Shown here one piece after another: positions 46,485 through 56,485 of a DNA stretch of 64,000 nt. Location: NCBI RefSeq assembly GCF_014764445.1, contig NZ_CP061721.1, positions 1,426,001 to 1,490,000 of the forward strand, read 5' to 3'. Source of the DNA: Pseudarthrobacter sp. BIM B-2242 (GTDB lineage Bacteria; Actinomycetota; Actinomycetes; Actinomycetales; Micrococcaceae). The translations under genes were made by a program, and so were the position numbers. How positions within the stretch are numbered: the stretch's first letter is position 1; every line of letters starts with the position of its first letter. The notes under the pieces were generated by a model. That model ran no database searches, was not told the DNA's origin, and saw nothing but the letters and a program-made list of their open reading frames with translations.

Positions 46485-47540
46485 ATGGCGGCAGCCCCGG
46501 ATCGTGCAAAAGCGCTGGAAGCAGCGCTGGCCCAGATTGACAAGCAGTTCGGCAAAGGATCCGTTATGCGGCTGGGGGACGAAGTCCGTGCCCCAATCGA
46601 GGTCATCCCCACTGGCTCCATCGCCTTGGACGTGGCCTTGGGAATTGGCGGCCTGCCGCGCGGCCGCGTCGTAGAGATCTACGGCCCTGAATCCTCCGGT
46701 AAAACCACCGTGGCCCTGCACGCGGTCGCCAACGCCCAGCGCCAGGGCGGCATTGCCGCGTTCATCGACGCCGAGCACGCCCTGGACCCGGAATACGCCG
46801 CAAAGCTGGGCGTGGACACGGACGCCCTCCTCGTCTCCCAGCCGGATACCGGTGAGCAGGCCCTGGAAATCATGGACATGCTGATTGGCTCCGGTTCCCT
46901 GGACGTTATCGTCATTGACTCCGTTGCCGCCCTGGTGCCCCGTGCGGAAATTGAAGGCGACATGGGCGACAGCCACGTCGGCCTGCAGGCCCGCCTCATG
47001 AGCCAGGCGCTGCGTAAGATCACCGGCCGCCTGAGCCAGACCAAGACCACTGCCATCTTCATCAACCAGCTCCGTGAAAAGATCGGCGTGTTCTTCGGCT
47101 CCCCGGAGACCACCACCGGTGGTAAGGCGCTGAAGTTCTACGCCTCCATCCGCATCGACGTCCGCCGCATCCAGACGCTCAAGGAAGGTGCCGATTCCGT
47201 CGGCAACCGCACCAAGGCCAAAATCGTCAAGAACAAGATGGCCCCGCCCTTCAAGATCGCCGAGTTCGACATCATCTACGGCCAGGGCATCTCCCGCGAG
47301 GGCGGCATCATCGATATGGGTGTTGAGCACGGCATCATCAAGAAGTCCGGTTCATGGTTCACGTACGACGGTGACCAGCTGGGCCAGGGCATGGAAAACT
47401 CCCGCCGATTCCTGCGGGACAATCCCGAGCTTGCCGCTGAACTGGAGCGCCTGATCAAGGAGAAGCTGGGTGTGGGCGTCAAGCCCGTGGCAGACGAGTC
47501 CAAGGATTCGCCCAAGCTGAAGGCCGTTGACGGTTTCTAG
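46485..47540 (+). CDS. recA: Recombinase RecA
   Basis: A 351-aa recombinase. Walker A GPESSGKT near residue 67, Walker [15 protein letters not shown], loop L2 [20 protein letters not shown] and the C-terminal acidic/Lys tail are normal. It drives strand exchange and LexA self-cleavage. No intein. recX follows 21 bp later. Confidence 0.99.
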   Translation: MAAAPDRAKALEAALAQIDKQFGKGSVMRLGDEVRAPIEVIPTGSIALDVALGIGGLPRGRVVEIYGPESSGKTTVALHAVANAQRQGGIAAFIDAEHALDPEYAAKLGVDTDALLVSQPDTGEQALEIMDMLIGSGSLDVIVIDSVAALVPRAEIEGDMGDSHVGLQARLMSQALRKITGRLSQTKTTAIFINQLREKIGVFFGSPETTTGGKALKFYASIRIDVRRIQTLKEGADSVGNRTKAKIVKNKMAPPFKIAEFDIIYGQGISREGGIIDMGVEHGIIKKSGSWFTYDGDQLGQGMENSRRFLRDNPELAAELERLIKEKLGVGVKPVADESKDSPKLKAVDGF

Positions 47541-47561
47541 ACGTGACGTCTTCGAAGCGGA

Positions 47562-48179
47562 ATGGCTTCTAAGGAGATGCGTTTGAAGGCACAGCAGATT
47601 CATGGGTTTGACCCGGACGGCCCGGATCCGGAGTCGTCCATCGTGGAGGACGCAGAGCCGGACCCGGCCTCTGTTGCCCGTGCGATTGTGTTGCGGCAGC
47701 TGACCGGTTCGGCGAAAAGCCGGCTGCAGCTTGCCCGCAAGCTTGCGGAGCGGAACATCCCGGAGGACGTGGCTGAGGCCGTCCTGGACAGGTTCCAGGA
47801 GGTCCGCCTGATAGACGACGCCGATTTCGCCGATATGTGGGTGCGCAGCCGGTCTCAGTCGCGGAAGCTCGCGAAGGGGGCATTGCGCCGGGAGTTGTCG
47901 GACAAAGGCATCGATGCGGACACAGCAGCTGCGGCATTGGAGCAGCTCTCAGATGCCGACGAAGAGGCAGCCGCCCGTCTTCTTGTGGAACGGAAGCTGC
48001 GGCCGGGCACCGACCTCTCGGACCGGACAGAACGGGATAAGACCACCCGGCGCCTGGCCTCAATGCTTGCCCGGAAGGGCTACCAGCCTGCCCAGGCCTT
48101 CCGGGTGGTGGGCGAGGTCCTTGACGCCCGGCTGGGGCATGGCGGGGCCGGCCCCGACGACGACCAGCCGTATCTCTAG
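47562..48179 (+). CDS. recX: Regulatory protein RecX
   Basis: A 205-aa RecA modulator with three-helix repeats: AIVLRQLTGSAKSRLQLARKL, VLDRFQEVRLIDDADFADMWV, GALRRELSDKGIDADTAAAAL and LASMLARKGYQPAQAFRVV. ATG 47562 is used; ATG 47577 is possible. Co-transcribed with recA. Confidence 0.94.
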   Translation: MASKEMRLKAQQIHGFDPDGPDPESSIVEDAEPDPASVARAIVLRQLTGSAKSRLQLARKLAERNIPEDVAEAVLDRFQEVRLIDDADFADMWVRSRSQSRKLAKGALRRELSDKGIDADTAAAALEQLSDADEEAAARLLVERKLRPGTDLSDRTERDKTTRRLASMLARKGYQPAQAFRVVGEVLDARLGHGGAGPDDDQPYL

Positions 48180-48210
48180 GGCGGCCGGGGCGGCGTGTCC
48201 GCCGAGCCGG

Positions 48211-48216
48211 TACCCT
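48211..48216 (+). promoter_or_regulatory. -10-like box, possible leaderless start of miaB
   Basis: TACCCT ends 6 nt before GTG 48223; no Shine-Dalgarno seen. Confidence 0.45.
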
Positions 48217-48222
48217 TAACAG

Positions 48223-49773
48223 GTGAGTTTGACCATTCCTTCCCCCGCATCCGGTACCGTCCCTTCCGAAGCCACTGGCACACCGCAGCCCCGTACCTAC
48301 CAGGTGCGCACTTTCGGCTGCCAAATGAATGTCCATGATTCGGAGCGGATGGCGGGCATGCTCGAGGACGCAGGCTATGTGCCGGCGGACGGCGAGCAGG
48401 CTGACGTAGTGGTGTTCAACACCTGCGCGGTCCGTGAAAACGCGGACAACAAGCTCTACGGCAACCTCGGAATGCTGGCGCCCGTGAAAGCAGCCAATCC
48501 GGGGATGCAGATCGCCGTGGGCGGCTGCCTGGCCCAGAAAGACCGCGAGACCATCCTCAAGAAAGCCCCCTGGGTGGACGCCGTGTTCGGCACCCACAAC
48601 GTCGGGGCACTCCCGGCACTGCTGGACCGGGCCCGGCACAACAACGAAGCCCAGCTGGAAATCCTCGAATCGCTCGACGTCTTCCCGTCCACGCTTCCCA
48701 CCAAGCGCGATTCGGTCTACTCGGGCTGGGTGTCCATCTCGGTGGGCTGCAACAACACCTGCACGTTCTGCATTGTCCCGGCCCTCCGCGGCAAGGAGAA
48801 GGACCGCCGGCCAGGCGACATCCTGGCCGAAATCCAGGCCCTCGTGGATGACGGTGCCATTGAAGTCACGCTCCTCGGCCAGAACGTCAACTCCTACGGG
48901 GTTGAATTCGGTGACCGGCAGGCGTTTTCGAAGCTTCTGCGCGCGTGCGGCGGGATTGCAGGCCTTGAGAGGGTTCGATTCACCAGCCCGCACCCGGCTG
49001 CATTCACCGACGACGTCATTGACGCGATGGCCGAAACCCCCAATGTGATGCCGCAGCTTCACATGCCGTTGCAGTCGGGGTCCGACAAGGTCCTCAAGGA
49101 CATGAAGCGCTCCTACCGGTCCACCAAGTTCCTGGGCATCCTGGACAAGGTCCGGGACAAAATCCCGCACGCCGCCATCTCCACCGACATCATCGTGGGC
49201 TTCCCGGGCGAAACCGAAGAGGACTTCCAGGCAACCCTGGATGTGGTGGAAAAATCGCGTTTCGCCACGGCCTTCACTTTCCAGTACTCCAAGCGTCCCG
49301 GCACCCCAGCGGCCGACCTGCCGGACCAGTTGCCCAAGGCCGTGGTCCAGGAACGCTTCGAGCGCCTGACCGCCCTGCAGGACAGGATTGCCGCAGAAGA
49401 GAACGCCAAGCAGCTCGGCCGGCGCGTGGAGGTTATGGTGACCGCTCATTCCGGGCGGAAGTCGGAGGAGACCCACCGGCTGTCGGGCCGGTCCCAGGAC
49501 CAGCGCCTGGTGCACTTCTCCGTTCCGGCCGGCGCCGAGACGCCGCGGCCCGGCGACCTTGTCACAGTGACAGTCACAGAGGCCGCTGCCTTCCACCTCG
49601 TTGCAGACCCGTCTCCCCAGGACTACAGCCTGCGCCGCTCCCGGGCCGGGGATGCCTGGGACAGGTCCCAGGCCGATTCCTGCGGAGCGCCCGTGCCCGG
49701 CGCCGCTGGCAGCGGTGCCGGCCGGACCGGAGTGTCGCTGGGCATGCCAACGCTGCCCGTCCGGAGCCACTGA
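48223..49773 (+). CDS. miaB: tRNA-2-methylthio-N6-dimethylallyladenosine synthase MiaB
   Basis: A 516-aa radical-SAM methylthiotransferase modifying A37 of tRNAs. The N-terminal cluster uses C33, C68 and C102; the SAM cluster uses C176-x3-C180-x2-C183 (GCNNTCTFC). A TRAM domain follows. The last 40 or so residues are an extra low-complexity tail. It acts after MiaA, whose gene follows 3 nt later. Confidence 0.97.
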   Translation: MSLTIPSPASGTVPSEATGTPQPRTYQVRTFGCQMNVHDSERMAGMLEDAGYVPADGEQADVVVFNTCAVRENADNKLYGNLGMLAPVKAANPGMQIAVGGCLAQKDRETILKKAPWVDAVFGTHNVGALPALLDRARHNNEAQLEILESLDVFPSTLPTKRDSVYSGWVSISVGCNNTCTFCIVPALRGKEKDRRPGDILAEIQALVDDGAIEVTLLGQNVNSYGVEFGDRQAFSKLLRACGGIAGLERVRFTSPHPAAFTDDVIDAMAETPNVMPQLHMPLQSGSDKVLKDMKRSYRSTKFLGILDKVRDKIPHAAISTDIIVGFPGETEEDFQATLDVVEKSRFATAFTFQYSKRPGTPAADLPDQLPKAVVQERFERLTALQDRIAAEENAKQLGRRVEVMVTAHSGRKSEETHRLSGRSQDQRLVHFSVPAGAETPRPGDLVTVTVTEAAAFHLVADPSPQDYSLRRSRAGDAWDRSQADSCGAPVPGAAGSGAGRTGVSLGMPTLPVRSH

Positions 49774-49776
49774 CCG

Positions 49777-50673
49777 GTGGCCCGGCCTCCGGTCATCGCA
49801 GTAGTCGGACCTACCGGCTCAGGTAAGTCGGATCTGGCGGTCAGCCTTGCCTTGGCGCTGGACGGCGAGGTGATCAATGCCGATGCCATGCAGTTCTACC
49901 GGGGCATGGACATCGGCACCGCCAAAATCACCCTGCCTGAGCGCCGGGGCGTACCGCACCACCTGCTCGACACCATGGACGTTACGCAGGAAGCCAGCGT
50001 GTCCGACTTCCAGCTTCAGGCCAGGGAGATCATCAGCGGCATCCATGCCCGGGGTAAACGCGCCATTCTGGCCGGCGGCTCGGGACTCTACGTGCGGGCG
50101 GCCCTCGACGTGCTGGAATTCCCGGGCACCGACCCGGACCTCCGGCGGGAACTGGAGGCCGAGCTTGAGTCAATCGGCCAGGAGGCTCTTCTGGCAAGGC
50201 TCCGGGAAGTGGACCCGGTGTCCGCCGGACGCGTCAACGATGCCCGGCGGATCATCAGGGCCCTCGAAGTGCACCAGCTCACCGGCAGGGCATTCAGTTC
50301 CTTTATGCCCCGGCGGGAGTACTTCCGGCCGGCCGTGCAGATCGGGCTGGCCGTGGACCGCGACGAGCTGCGTGAGCGGCTGGCCCTGCGGGTCCACAGG
50401 ATGGTGGACCACGGCCTGCTTGAGGAAGTGCGCCGGCTTGACGCCGCAGGATTGCGGCAGGGGAAGACCGCGTCACGTGCCCTGGGCTACGCCCAGTTCC
50501 TGAAAGTGCTCGACGGCGCCTCAACGGTCGCTGAGGCGGCCGAAGACACCATTGTGGCCACCCGGCAGTTCGCCCGGCGTCAGCTCACCTGGTTCCGGGC
50601 GGACCCGCGCATCAGCTGGCTCGACTGGCAGGCCCCGGACCTTGTTGCCCGGGCCGCGGCACTGGCCGGCTGA
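49777..50673 (+). CDS. miaA: tRNA dimethylallyltransferase MiaA
   Basis: A 298-aa enzyme adding the dimethylallyl group to A37. P-loop [14 protein letters not shown] at 9-22, [37 protein letters not shown] and the C-terminal [11 protein letters not shown] are all family hallmarks. GTG start 3 nt after miaB. Confidence 0.97.
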   Translation: MARPPVIAVVGPTGSGKSDLAVSLALALDGEVINADAMQFYRGMDIGTAKITLPERRGVPHHLLDTMDVTQEASVSDFQLQAREIISGIHARGKRAILAGGSGLYVRAALDVLEFPGTDPDLRRELEAELESIGQEALLARLREVDPVSAGRVNDARRIIRALEVHQLTGRAFSSFMPRREYFRPAVQIGLAVDRDELRERLALRVHRMVDHGLLEEVRRLDAAGLRQGKTASRALGYAQFLKVLDGASTVAEAAEDTIVATRQFARRQLTWFRADPRISWLDWQAPDLVARAAALAG

Positions 50674-50757
50674 GGTCCAGGCCACCCACAGCAGGCAGGC
50701 GCGGCCGCCTCGCCGTTTGCCGCCGTCGGCCGTTTTAGCGGTTTATTGCCCGGCCGG

Positions 50758-50763
50758 TAATCT
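50758..50763 (+). promoter_or_regulatory. -10 box, probable leaderless start of dapF
   Basis: TAATCT ends 6 nt before ATG 50770; no Shine-Dalgarno. Confidence 0.6.
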
Positions 50764-50769
50764 AAGAAC

Positions 50770-51714
50770 ATGGACACAACGCCCGCAGAAACCGCTGAGC
50801 CCGCCTTCCGCACACTGGGCGGACTCCGCTTCTCCAAGGGGCACGGGACGGGCAACGACTTTGTGCTGATCGCTGATCCGGACGGCGTCCACACCATCGA
50901 CGCTGCGCAGGTCGCGGCGCTGTGCGACCGGCACCGTGGCATCGGCGGGGACGGCCTCATCAGGGCCGTGCCGTCCCGCTACCTTTCTGAAGGCCGCGAA
51001 CTCCTGGGCACCAGCCCCGAGGCTGAATGGTTCATGGATTACCGCAACGGCGACGGGTCGCTCTCGGAAATGTGCGGCAACGGCGTCCGCGTTTTTGTGC
51101 ACTTCCTGCGCGCCGAGGGCCTGGTGGACCTGCCCGACGGCGGATCGCTCACCATCGGAACGCGTGGCGGAGTCAAGACCGTGGTCCGGACCGGCGAGAA
51201 CTACGCCGTGGACATGGGGCCGTGGGAGTTCATTTTCCCAGGGGAAGCATCTGCCAAAGCCATGGATTCGCTCGTAACCGCGGACGGCCTCGAAGTTCCG
51301 CGCCCGGCCTTGTCTGTGAGCATGGGCAACCCCCACACCGTGGTTGCCCTGGCGGAACTGTCGGAACTGGAATCCACCAGACTCTTCGCGGCACCCAAGG
51401 TGGACCCGGTGCCCGCCAACGGCACCAATGTCGAATTCGTGGTGCCCTCCGAACCGCTGGTCCACAACGGCGTAGGCACCGTCACCATGCGGGTCCATGA
51501 GCGCGGTGTGGGCGAGACCCAGTCGTGCGGAACCGGCGCATGTGCCGCCGCGGTGGCCATCCGCCATTGGGCAGGTGCCGAAGCGCCCGACTCCTGGCTT
51601 GTGAACGTGCCGGGTGGCGTCGTCGGGGTCAAATTTTTTGCCGGTGCGGCCGGCCACGAACATGTCGAACTCAGTGGCCCCGCGGTGATCGTGGCTAGCG
51701 GGACGCTTTCCTGA
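50770..51714 (+). CDS. dapF: Diaminopimelate epimerase DapF
   Basis: A 314-aa cofactor-free racemase giving meso-diaminopimelate. The two catalytic cysteines are C102 (SLSEMCGNGVRVF) and C253 (TQSCGTGACAAAV). The third dap gene in this window. Its 3' end overlaps the convergent methyltransferase gene by 20 bp. Confidence 0.97.
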   Translation: MDTTPAETAEPAFRTLGGLRFSKGHGTGNDFVLIADPDGVHTIDAAQVAALCDRHRGIGGDGLIRAVPSRYLSEGRELLGTSPEAEWFMDYRNGDGSLSEMCGNGVRVFVHFLRAEGLVDLPDGGSLTIGTRGGVKTVVRTGENYAVDMGPWEFIFPGEASAKAMDSLVTADGLEVPRPALSVSMGNPHTVVALAELSELESTRLFAAPKVDPVPANGTNVEFVVPSEPLVHNGVGTVTMRVHERGVGETQSCGTGACAAAVAIRHWAGAEAPDSWLVNVPGGVVGVKFFAGAAGHEHVELSGPAVIVASGTLS

Positions 51715-52309
51715 CCCGCAGGATCCGGAAGGACTTGGCGGTGCTCTCACGGGTGACAGTGAACGAGTCATCGAGTTCGGCCGCCAGCCAGCGCTGAAGC
51801 GAATCGGAGCCGAGGTTCTTCTGCACCACCAGCCAGGCTGAACCGCCCGGCGCCAGGCGGGGGAGCCAGAGCATCAGCAGGCTGTGCAGTTCGTCCTTGC
51901 CGATCCGGATGGGTGGATTGGACCAAATGGTATCGAACCGCAGGTCAGGATCAACCGCGTCGGGACTGCTGGCCACCACATTCCCCAGGCCAAGCAATGC
52001 CGCGTTCTCGTTGGTCAGCGTGATGCAGCGTTCGTTGACGTCCACGGCGTAGACCCTTGCCTTGGGTGCACGCAGGGCGAGGGTCAGTGCGATGGGCCCC
52101 CACCCGCAGCCGATGTCCAGAAGGTTCCCGGAGGGCGAAGGAGCGGGGACTTCCGCCAGCAGGACCGCTGTTCCCTTGTCGATGCCATCGGGGCTGAAGA
52201 TCCCCGCGGAGGTCTGCAGGGTACGGGTCTCGCCGGCCAGTTCCACCGTGAGGGGCTTGCGGGTGAAAGGCCCGGCCGGTGATGCGCTGAAATAGTGTGC
52301 GGACTCCAT
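51695..52309 (-). CDS. Class I SAM methyltransferase of the RsmC/RlmG type
   Basis: A 204-aa methyltransferase: SAM motif I LLDIGCGWGPIALTLA, acidic motif II YAVDVNERC and the base-flipping motif SNPPIRIGK. This fits the C-terminal catalytic domain of 16S rRNA G1207 methyltransferase RsmC; actinobacteria often have only this domain. ATG 52309 is chosen from the family start; TAATCT lies 8 nt upstream on this strand. A longer frame to 52675 has no support. Confidence 0.85.
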   Translation of the reverse strand: MESAHYFSASPAGPFTRKPLTVELAGETRTLQTSAGIFSPDGIDKGTAVLLAEVPAPSPSGNLLDIGCGWGPIALTLALRAPKARVYAVDVNERCITLTNENAALLGLGNVVASSPDAVDPDLRFDTIWSNPPIRIGKDELHSLLMLWLPRLAPGGSAWLVVQKNLGSDSLQRWLAAELDDSFTVTRESTAKSFRILRVRKASR

Positions 52310-52317
52310 AACTGGCC

Positions 52318-52396
52318 AGATTAGTTGGCTGCCGCGGACAAAGCGAAACGGGCTGCACCGGCGCTGGAAAGCGGCACCCCGCGGTTCTGCTAATCT
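52318..52396. promoter_or_regulatory. Divergent promoters, methyltransferase and hflX leader
   Basis: TAATCT on the minus strand (52323-52318) faces the methyltransferase start. TAATCT on the plus strand (52391-52396) lies 7 nt before a short ATG frame at 52404 and about 410 nt before hflX. Confidence 0.55.
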
Positions 52397-52403
52397 GGAA
52401 CCC

Positions 52404-52424
52404 ATGTTCTTGATCTTCGAGTAG
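52404..52424 (+). CDS. Possible leaderless six-codon leader peptide ORF
   Basis: ATG 7 nt after TAATCT opens a frame coding MFLIFE then TAG. Just past its stop, a GC-rich palindrome (52430-52439) runs straight into five T residues. The layout resembles a leader peptide with an early termination point, but the palindrome is too short to be a classical terminator. Peptide production is unproven. Confidence 0.35.
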   Translation: MFLIFE

Positions 52425-52802
52425 CCGGCGCGGGCCCGCTTTTTACAAGCCGCCCGTCCCCGAAACCGTGCCCCACAGCGATGCAGGCTCCAGCCTTCCG
52501 CATGTGCGCCACAGGAGAGGCCCCCGGGCCCGTCCTGCCGCAGGGCCAGACTCGAGTGATCAGCCCCGTGCCGGTCCCTGCCCGAGACTGCCTGCGCCAC
52601 CCCCGACTTCACGCATCCAGTGATCCGGAGCACGCCGCCCCGTTCAGCCGCGATGCCACCCACCCTGTGCGCCACGCTTTGGCCGGCGCGAAGAACAGAC
52701 CAGGAGGCCAGGATGACCGCAAGCCGTCAGCCCAGCGCGAATACTTCACCACCCACCGCCAATCCGCACTATTCTGAAAATGCCGAATCTTCAAAGGAGA
52801 AC
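52425..52802 (+). other. Long untranslated leader of hflX
   Basis: About 380 bp without a convincing gene. It contains the GC palindrome with T5 at 52430-52444, several GC-rich repeats and, near the end, AGGAGG (52702-52707) with an in-frame ATG at 52713 that could extend HflX by 30 residues. Confidence 0.5.
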
Positions 52803-54368
52803 ATGACCAGTCAGCCCAACACCGGTTCCGATCCAGCAGCCCAGGACATGAGTCCCGAGGAAATCCAGGCTGTCATCGACCGGATTCTCGCCAAAGACGT
52901 CCCGGCCAGGAACGTCACCGCCGCAGACGGCGACCGGGCCGTGTTTGGCAGGGCCCAGGCCATTTCCGGCCAGGACGATGAACACACAAGCTACGACGGC
53001 GACCAGCAGGACCTGGAGGAACGCCGGGCGCTGCGCCGCGTGGCAGGCCTGTCCACGGAACTCGAAGACGTCACTGAAGTCGAATACCGTCAGTTGCGGC
53101 TCGAACGCGTTGTCCTCGCCGGGCTGTGGTCCGAAGGCACACTGGCAGACGCCGAAAACTCCCTGCGCGAACTTGCCGCCCTCGCCGAGACTGCTGGTTC
53201 GGAGGTCCTCGACGGCATGGTGCAGCGCCGTGCCAAACCTGACCCCGGCACGTTCCTGGGCTCCGGAAAGGCCCTCGAACTCAAGGAAATTGTGATGGCC
53301 ACGGGCGCGGACACCGTAGTGGTTGATGCCGAACTGGCACCGTCCCAGCGCCGTGCACTCGAGGACATCGTCAAGGTCAAGGTCATCGACCGGACGGCCC
53401 TGATCCTTGACATCTTTGCCCAGCACGCCAAGAGCCGCGAGGGCAAGGCCCAGGTGGAACTGGCACAGCTCGAATACCTCCTGCCACGCCTGCGTGGCTG
53501 GGGTGAGTCGATGTCCCGCCAGGCCGGTGGCCAAGTGGGTGGTGCCGGTGCAGGCATGGGTTCGCGCGGGCCCGGTGAGACGAAGATCGAACTGGACCGC
53601 CGCCGGATCCGCACCCGCATGGCCAAGCTCCGGCGGGAGATCGCCGCGATGAAGCCGGCACGGGAAACGAAACGGGCCAACCGCCGTCGTAATTCAGTTC
53701 CCTCGGTGGCGATCGCCGGATACACCAACGCCGGTAAGTCCTCCCTGCTGAACAGGCTCACCGACGCCGGTGTGCTGGTGGAGAACGCGCTCTTCGCCAC
53801 CCTGGATCCCACCGTGCGCAAGGCCGAGACCTCAGACGGCCTCGGCTACACGCTGGCCGATACCGTGGGTTTCGTGCGGTCGCTGCCCACCCAGCTGGTG
53901 GAAGCTTTCCGTTCAACTCTGGAGGAGGTGGCGGACGCTGACCTGATCCTCCACGTGGTGGACGCCTCCCACCCGGACCCCGAGGGCCAGATCGCCGCTG
54001 TCCGCAAGGTCTTCAGCGAGGTGGACGCCCGCAAAGTCCCCGAGATCATCGTGCTCAACAAGGCTGACGCCGCAGATCCGTTTGTGGTGGAGCGCCTCAA
54101 GCAGCGCGAGCCACGCCACGTGGTGGTATCGGCCCGGACCGGCCAGGGGATCGCCGAGCTGCTCAAGGCCATCAGCGACGGGATTCCGCGGCCCGGCGTC
54201 AAACTGGAGCTTCTCATCCCCTACGACCGTGGCGACCTCATCAGCAAACTGCATGAGACCGACGCCGAGATCATCAGCCTGGATCATGGCGAGGACGGTA
54301 CCCGGGCGGTGGTGATGGTCCGGGAGGGCCTCGCGGCTGAACTGGAATCCTTCGTCAGTAATGACTGA
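52803..54368 (+). CDS. hflX: Ribosome-splitting GTPase HflX
   Basis: A 521-aa GTPase that splits stalled 70S ribosomes under heat or antibiotic stress. The N-terminal HflX domain has SEVLDGMVQRRAKPDPGTFLGSGK and a Gly-rich linker (GQVGGAGAGMGSRGPGE); the G domain has GYTNAGKS near 306, DTVGFVRSLP and NKAD. ATG 52803 follows AAAGGAG perfectly, but ATG 52713, also with AGGAGG, is in frame and would give a 551-aa form. Confidence 0.95.
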   Translation: MTSQPNTGSDPAAQDMSPEEIQAVIDRILAKDVPARNVTAADGDRAVFGRAQAISGQDDEHTSYDGDQQDLEERRALRRVAGLSTELEDVTEVEYRQLRLERVVLAGLWSEGTLADAENSLRELAALAETAGSEVLDGMVQRRAKPDPGTFLGSGKALELKEIVMATGADTVVVDAELAPSQRRALEDIVKVKVIDRTALILDIFAQHAKSREGKAQVELAQLEYLLPRLRGWGESMSRQAGGQVGGAGAGMGSRGPGETKIELDRRRIRTRMAKLRREIAAMKPARETKRANRRRNSVPSVAIAGYTNAGKSSLLNRLTDAGVLVENALFATLDPTVRKAETSDGLGYTLADTVGFVRSLPTQLVEAFRSTLEEVADADLILHVVDASHPDPEGQIAAVRKVFSEVDARKVPEIIVLNKADAADPFVVERLKQREPRHVVVSARTGQGIAELLKAISDGIPRPGVKLELLIPYDRGDLISKLHETDAEIISLDHGEDGTRAVVMVREGLAAELESFVSND

Positions 54369-56418
54369 TTTGGTGGCAGGGGAGATCTCCGAGGCGGCCG
54401 GCGAGCAGTTCGTCATCGAATTGCTCGACCGGGCCGTCGAGGGGATGGGCGGCCAAAGCCGCGCCGGCCAGCATGAGATGGCCCGGCAAGTAACAAAAGC
54501 CATCGAAACCGGGGACCACCTCCTTGTCCAGGCCGGTACCGGCACGGGCAAGTCCCTTGCGTACCTCATTCCGCTGATTGCCCACTCGCTGGTGAGCGAT
54601 AAGCCAACGCTTGTTTCCACGGCAACGCTTGCTCTTCAGACCCAGATTGTGGGCCGGGACCTTCCCCGGCTGCTGAAGACCATCACTCCTGCCCTGGACC
54701 GCCCCGTCAAGGTGGCCCTGGTCAAGGGCCGTTCCAACTACGTGTGCCGGCACAAGCTCGAAGGCGGGTTCCCGTCAGAAGAGCCCGCGGAGGGCCAGCT
54801 GTTCTCTCTGGGCGAGGACACCAGCGTTCCGCACTTCGCCGCTGCCATGGGAGGGCCGTCGTCGCAACTGGGGAAGGAAGTAGTGCGCCTGCGCGAGTGG
54901 GCGGAAAAAACGGCTACGGGGGACCGCGACGAACTCCTTCCCGGCGTCACGGACCGCGCTTGGCGGCAGGTTTCCGTCACCTCGATGGAATGCCTCGGCG
55001 CGCAGAAGTGCCCCATGGCCGCCGAATGCTTCAGTGAACTGGCACGCCATGACGCGGCCGAGGCCGACGTTGTGGTCACCAACCACGCCATGCTGGCCGT
55101 CAGCGCGTTCGAAGGCCTGGCCGTCCTGCCCGAATACGACGTTGTGGTGGTGGATGAGGCCCACGAACTCCAGGACCGGGTCACCGGTGCCGTTTCCGGC
55201 CAGCTCTCCGTAGCGATGATCCTCGCCGCGGCATCCGGGGCGAGGAAACACACCGCCATTACCGTTGACGCCCTCAATTCAGCCGCCGCCAACCTCGAAC
55301 TCGCACTGGCAGGAGTCCCGAACGGGCTCCTGCCCAACGGGCTCAATGACGAACAGCTCGACTGCGTGGACCAGCTGCGGGAAGCCTGCAGGGCTGCCCT
55401 GTCAGACTCCAAGGGTGACGGCAGCCAAACGGCCGACGGCGGACGGCAGCTCGCCCGCTCGCGGCTGATGCTGATCCTGGAACTGTGTGAACGGCTCATC
55501 GTGGCCCGCGAGAACCGCGAAGTCGTGTGGTTTTCCCGCGCCAGTTCCTTCGACCCGCAGCAGGGCTACTCGCAGCCTGACGAGACAGCTCCGGCGTTGA
55601 TCAACATCGCGCCGCTCAGCGTCGCCGGCAAATTGCGTGAAGGGCTCTTCGCCGGCCACACCGTGGTCCTGACCTCGGCAACCCTGGCCATCGGCTCGGC
55701 GTTCGAACCTGCTGCCGGCGGCCTGGGGCTGGTAGGGGAGGGCGCGCCGAGCTGGACCGGTATCGACGTCGGCTCGCCATTCGACTATCCGAAGCAGGGA
55801 ATCCTCTACGTGGCCGGGCATCTGCCCAAGCCGGGGCGCGGTGTGTCACCCGAATCCCTGGACGAACTGGAGGCGCTGATCCGGGCGTCAGGGGGAGGCG
55901 CGCTGTGTCTCTTTTCCTCACGCCGTGCAGCCGAAGAAGCTGCCGAGGCGATGCGGCCACGGCTGGGGCTCAGCATCCTCTGCCAGGGCGACTCGACCAT
56001 GACCGCGCTCGTCAAGCAATTCGCTGACGAGCCCGACACCTGCCTGTTCGGCACCATGTCCCTGTGGCAGGGGGTCGATGTTCCCGGCGGGTCCTGCCGG
56101 CTGGTGGTGATCGACCGCATTCCGTTCCCGCGGCCGGATGATCCGCTGATGACTGCCCGCTCCCGCGCCGTTGCCCAGGCCGGTGGAAACGGCTTCATGG
56201 CCGTGTCCGCCACGCACGCGGCCATCCGCCTGGCCCAGGGTGCAGGGCGGCTGATCCGCTCGACGGGGGACAGAGGCGTGGTGGCTGTCCTCGATTCACG
56301 GCTGGCCACGGAGCGCTATGCCGGCTTCCTCCGCGCAGCGTTGCCGCCGTTCTGGCCGACGACTGACCGCAAGACAGCGTTTGCGGCACTCGAAAGGCTG
56401 GCCGGAAAAGGCGCCTGA
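54361..56418 (+). CDS. DinG-family ATP-dependent DNA helicase
   Basis: A 685-aa superfamily 2 helicase of the iron-sulfur DinG/XPD type. Walker A is GTGTGKS (59-65), the DEAH box VVVDEAHELQ. Cysteines in NYVCRHKLEGG and CLGAQKCPMAAECF between motifs Ia and II are the probable 4Fe-4S ligands. Motifs V and VI are GVDVPGGSCRLVVIDR and QGAGRLIRSTGDRG. It overlaps hflX by 8 bp. No LexA box was seen near it, unlike E. coli dinG. Confidence 0.92.
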   Translation: MTDLVAGEISEAAGEQFVIELLDRAVEGMGGQSRAGQHEMARQVTKAIETGDHLLVQAGTGTGKSLAYLIPLIAHSLVSDKPTLVSTATLALQTQIVGRDLPRLLKTITPALDRPVKVALVKGRSNYVCRHKLEGGFPSEEPAEGQLFSLGEDTSVPHFAAAMGGPSSQLGKEVVRLREWAEKTATGDRDELLPGVTDRAWRQVSVTSMECLGAQKCPMAAECFSELARHDAAEADVVVTNHAMLAVSAFEGLAVLPEYDVVVVDEAHELQDRVTGAVSGQLSVAMILAAASGARKHTAITVDALNSAAANLELALAGVPNGLLPNGLNDEQLDCVDQLREACRAALSDSKGDGSQTADGGRQLARSRLMLILELCERLIVARENREVVWFSRASSFDPQQGYSQPDETAPALINIAPLSVAGKLREGLFAGHTVVLTSATLAIGSAFEPAAGGLGLVGEGAPSWTGIDVGSPFDYPKQGILYVAGHLPKPGRGVSPESLDELEALIRASGGGALCLFSSRRAAEEAAEAMRPRLGLSILCQGDSTMTALVKQFADEPDTCLFGTMSLWQGVDVPGGSCRLVVIDRIPFPRPDDPLMTARSRAVAQAGGNGFMAVSATHAAIRLAQGAGRLIRSTGDRGVVAVLDSRLATERYAGFLRAALPPFWPTTDRKTAFAALERLAGKGA

Positions 56419-56423
56419 CCCCG

Positions 56424-56465
56424 TTGTGGCAGGGCCCGGACGACATCGTCCGGGCCCTGCCACAA
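56424..56465. terminator. Bidirectional terminator between dinG-like gene and lexA
   Basis: A perfect 20-bp stem (TTGTGGCAGGGCCCGGACGA and complement) with a 2-nt centre, 5 bp after the helicase stop and 21 bp before the end of convergent lexA. Confidence 0.93.
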
Positions 56466-56485
56466 ACCCACCACGCGGCCGGGTT

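Noticed and set aside
47569..49770. 733-codon open frame on the minus strand opposite recX and miaB
   Set aside because: It is the shadow of strongly biased high-GC coding sequence. recX and miaB on the plus strand have full family motifs, and the antisense product is low in recognisable structure.
52430..52444. Palindrome plus T5 in the hflX leader as a true intrinsic terminator
   Set aside because: The palindrome allows only about three base pairs around a 4-nt loop, so I list it as suggestive, not as a terminator feature.
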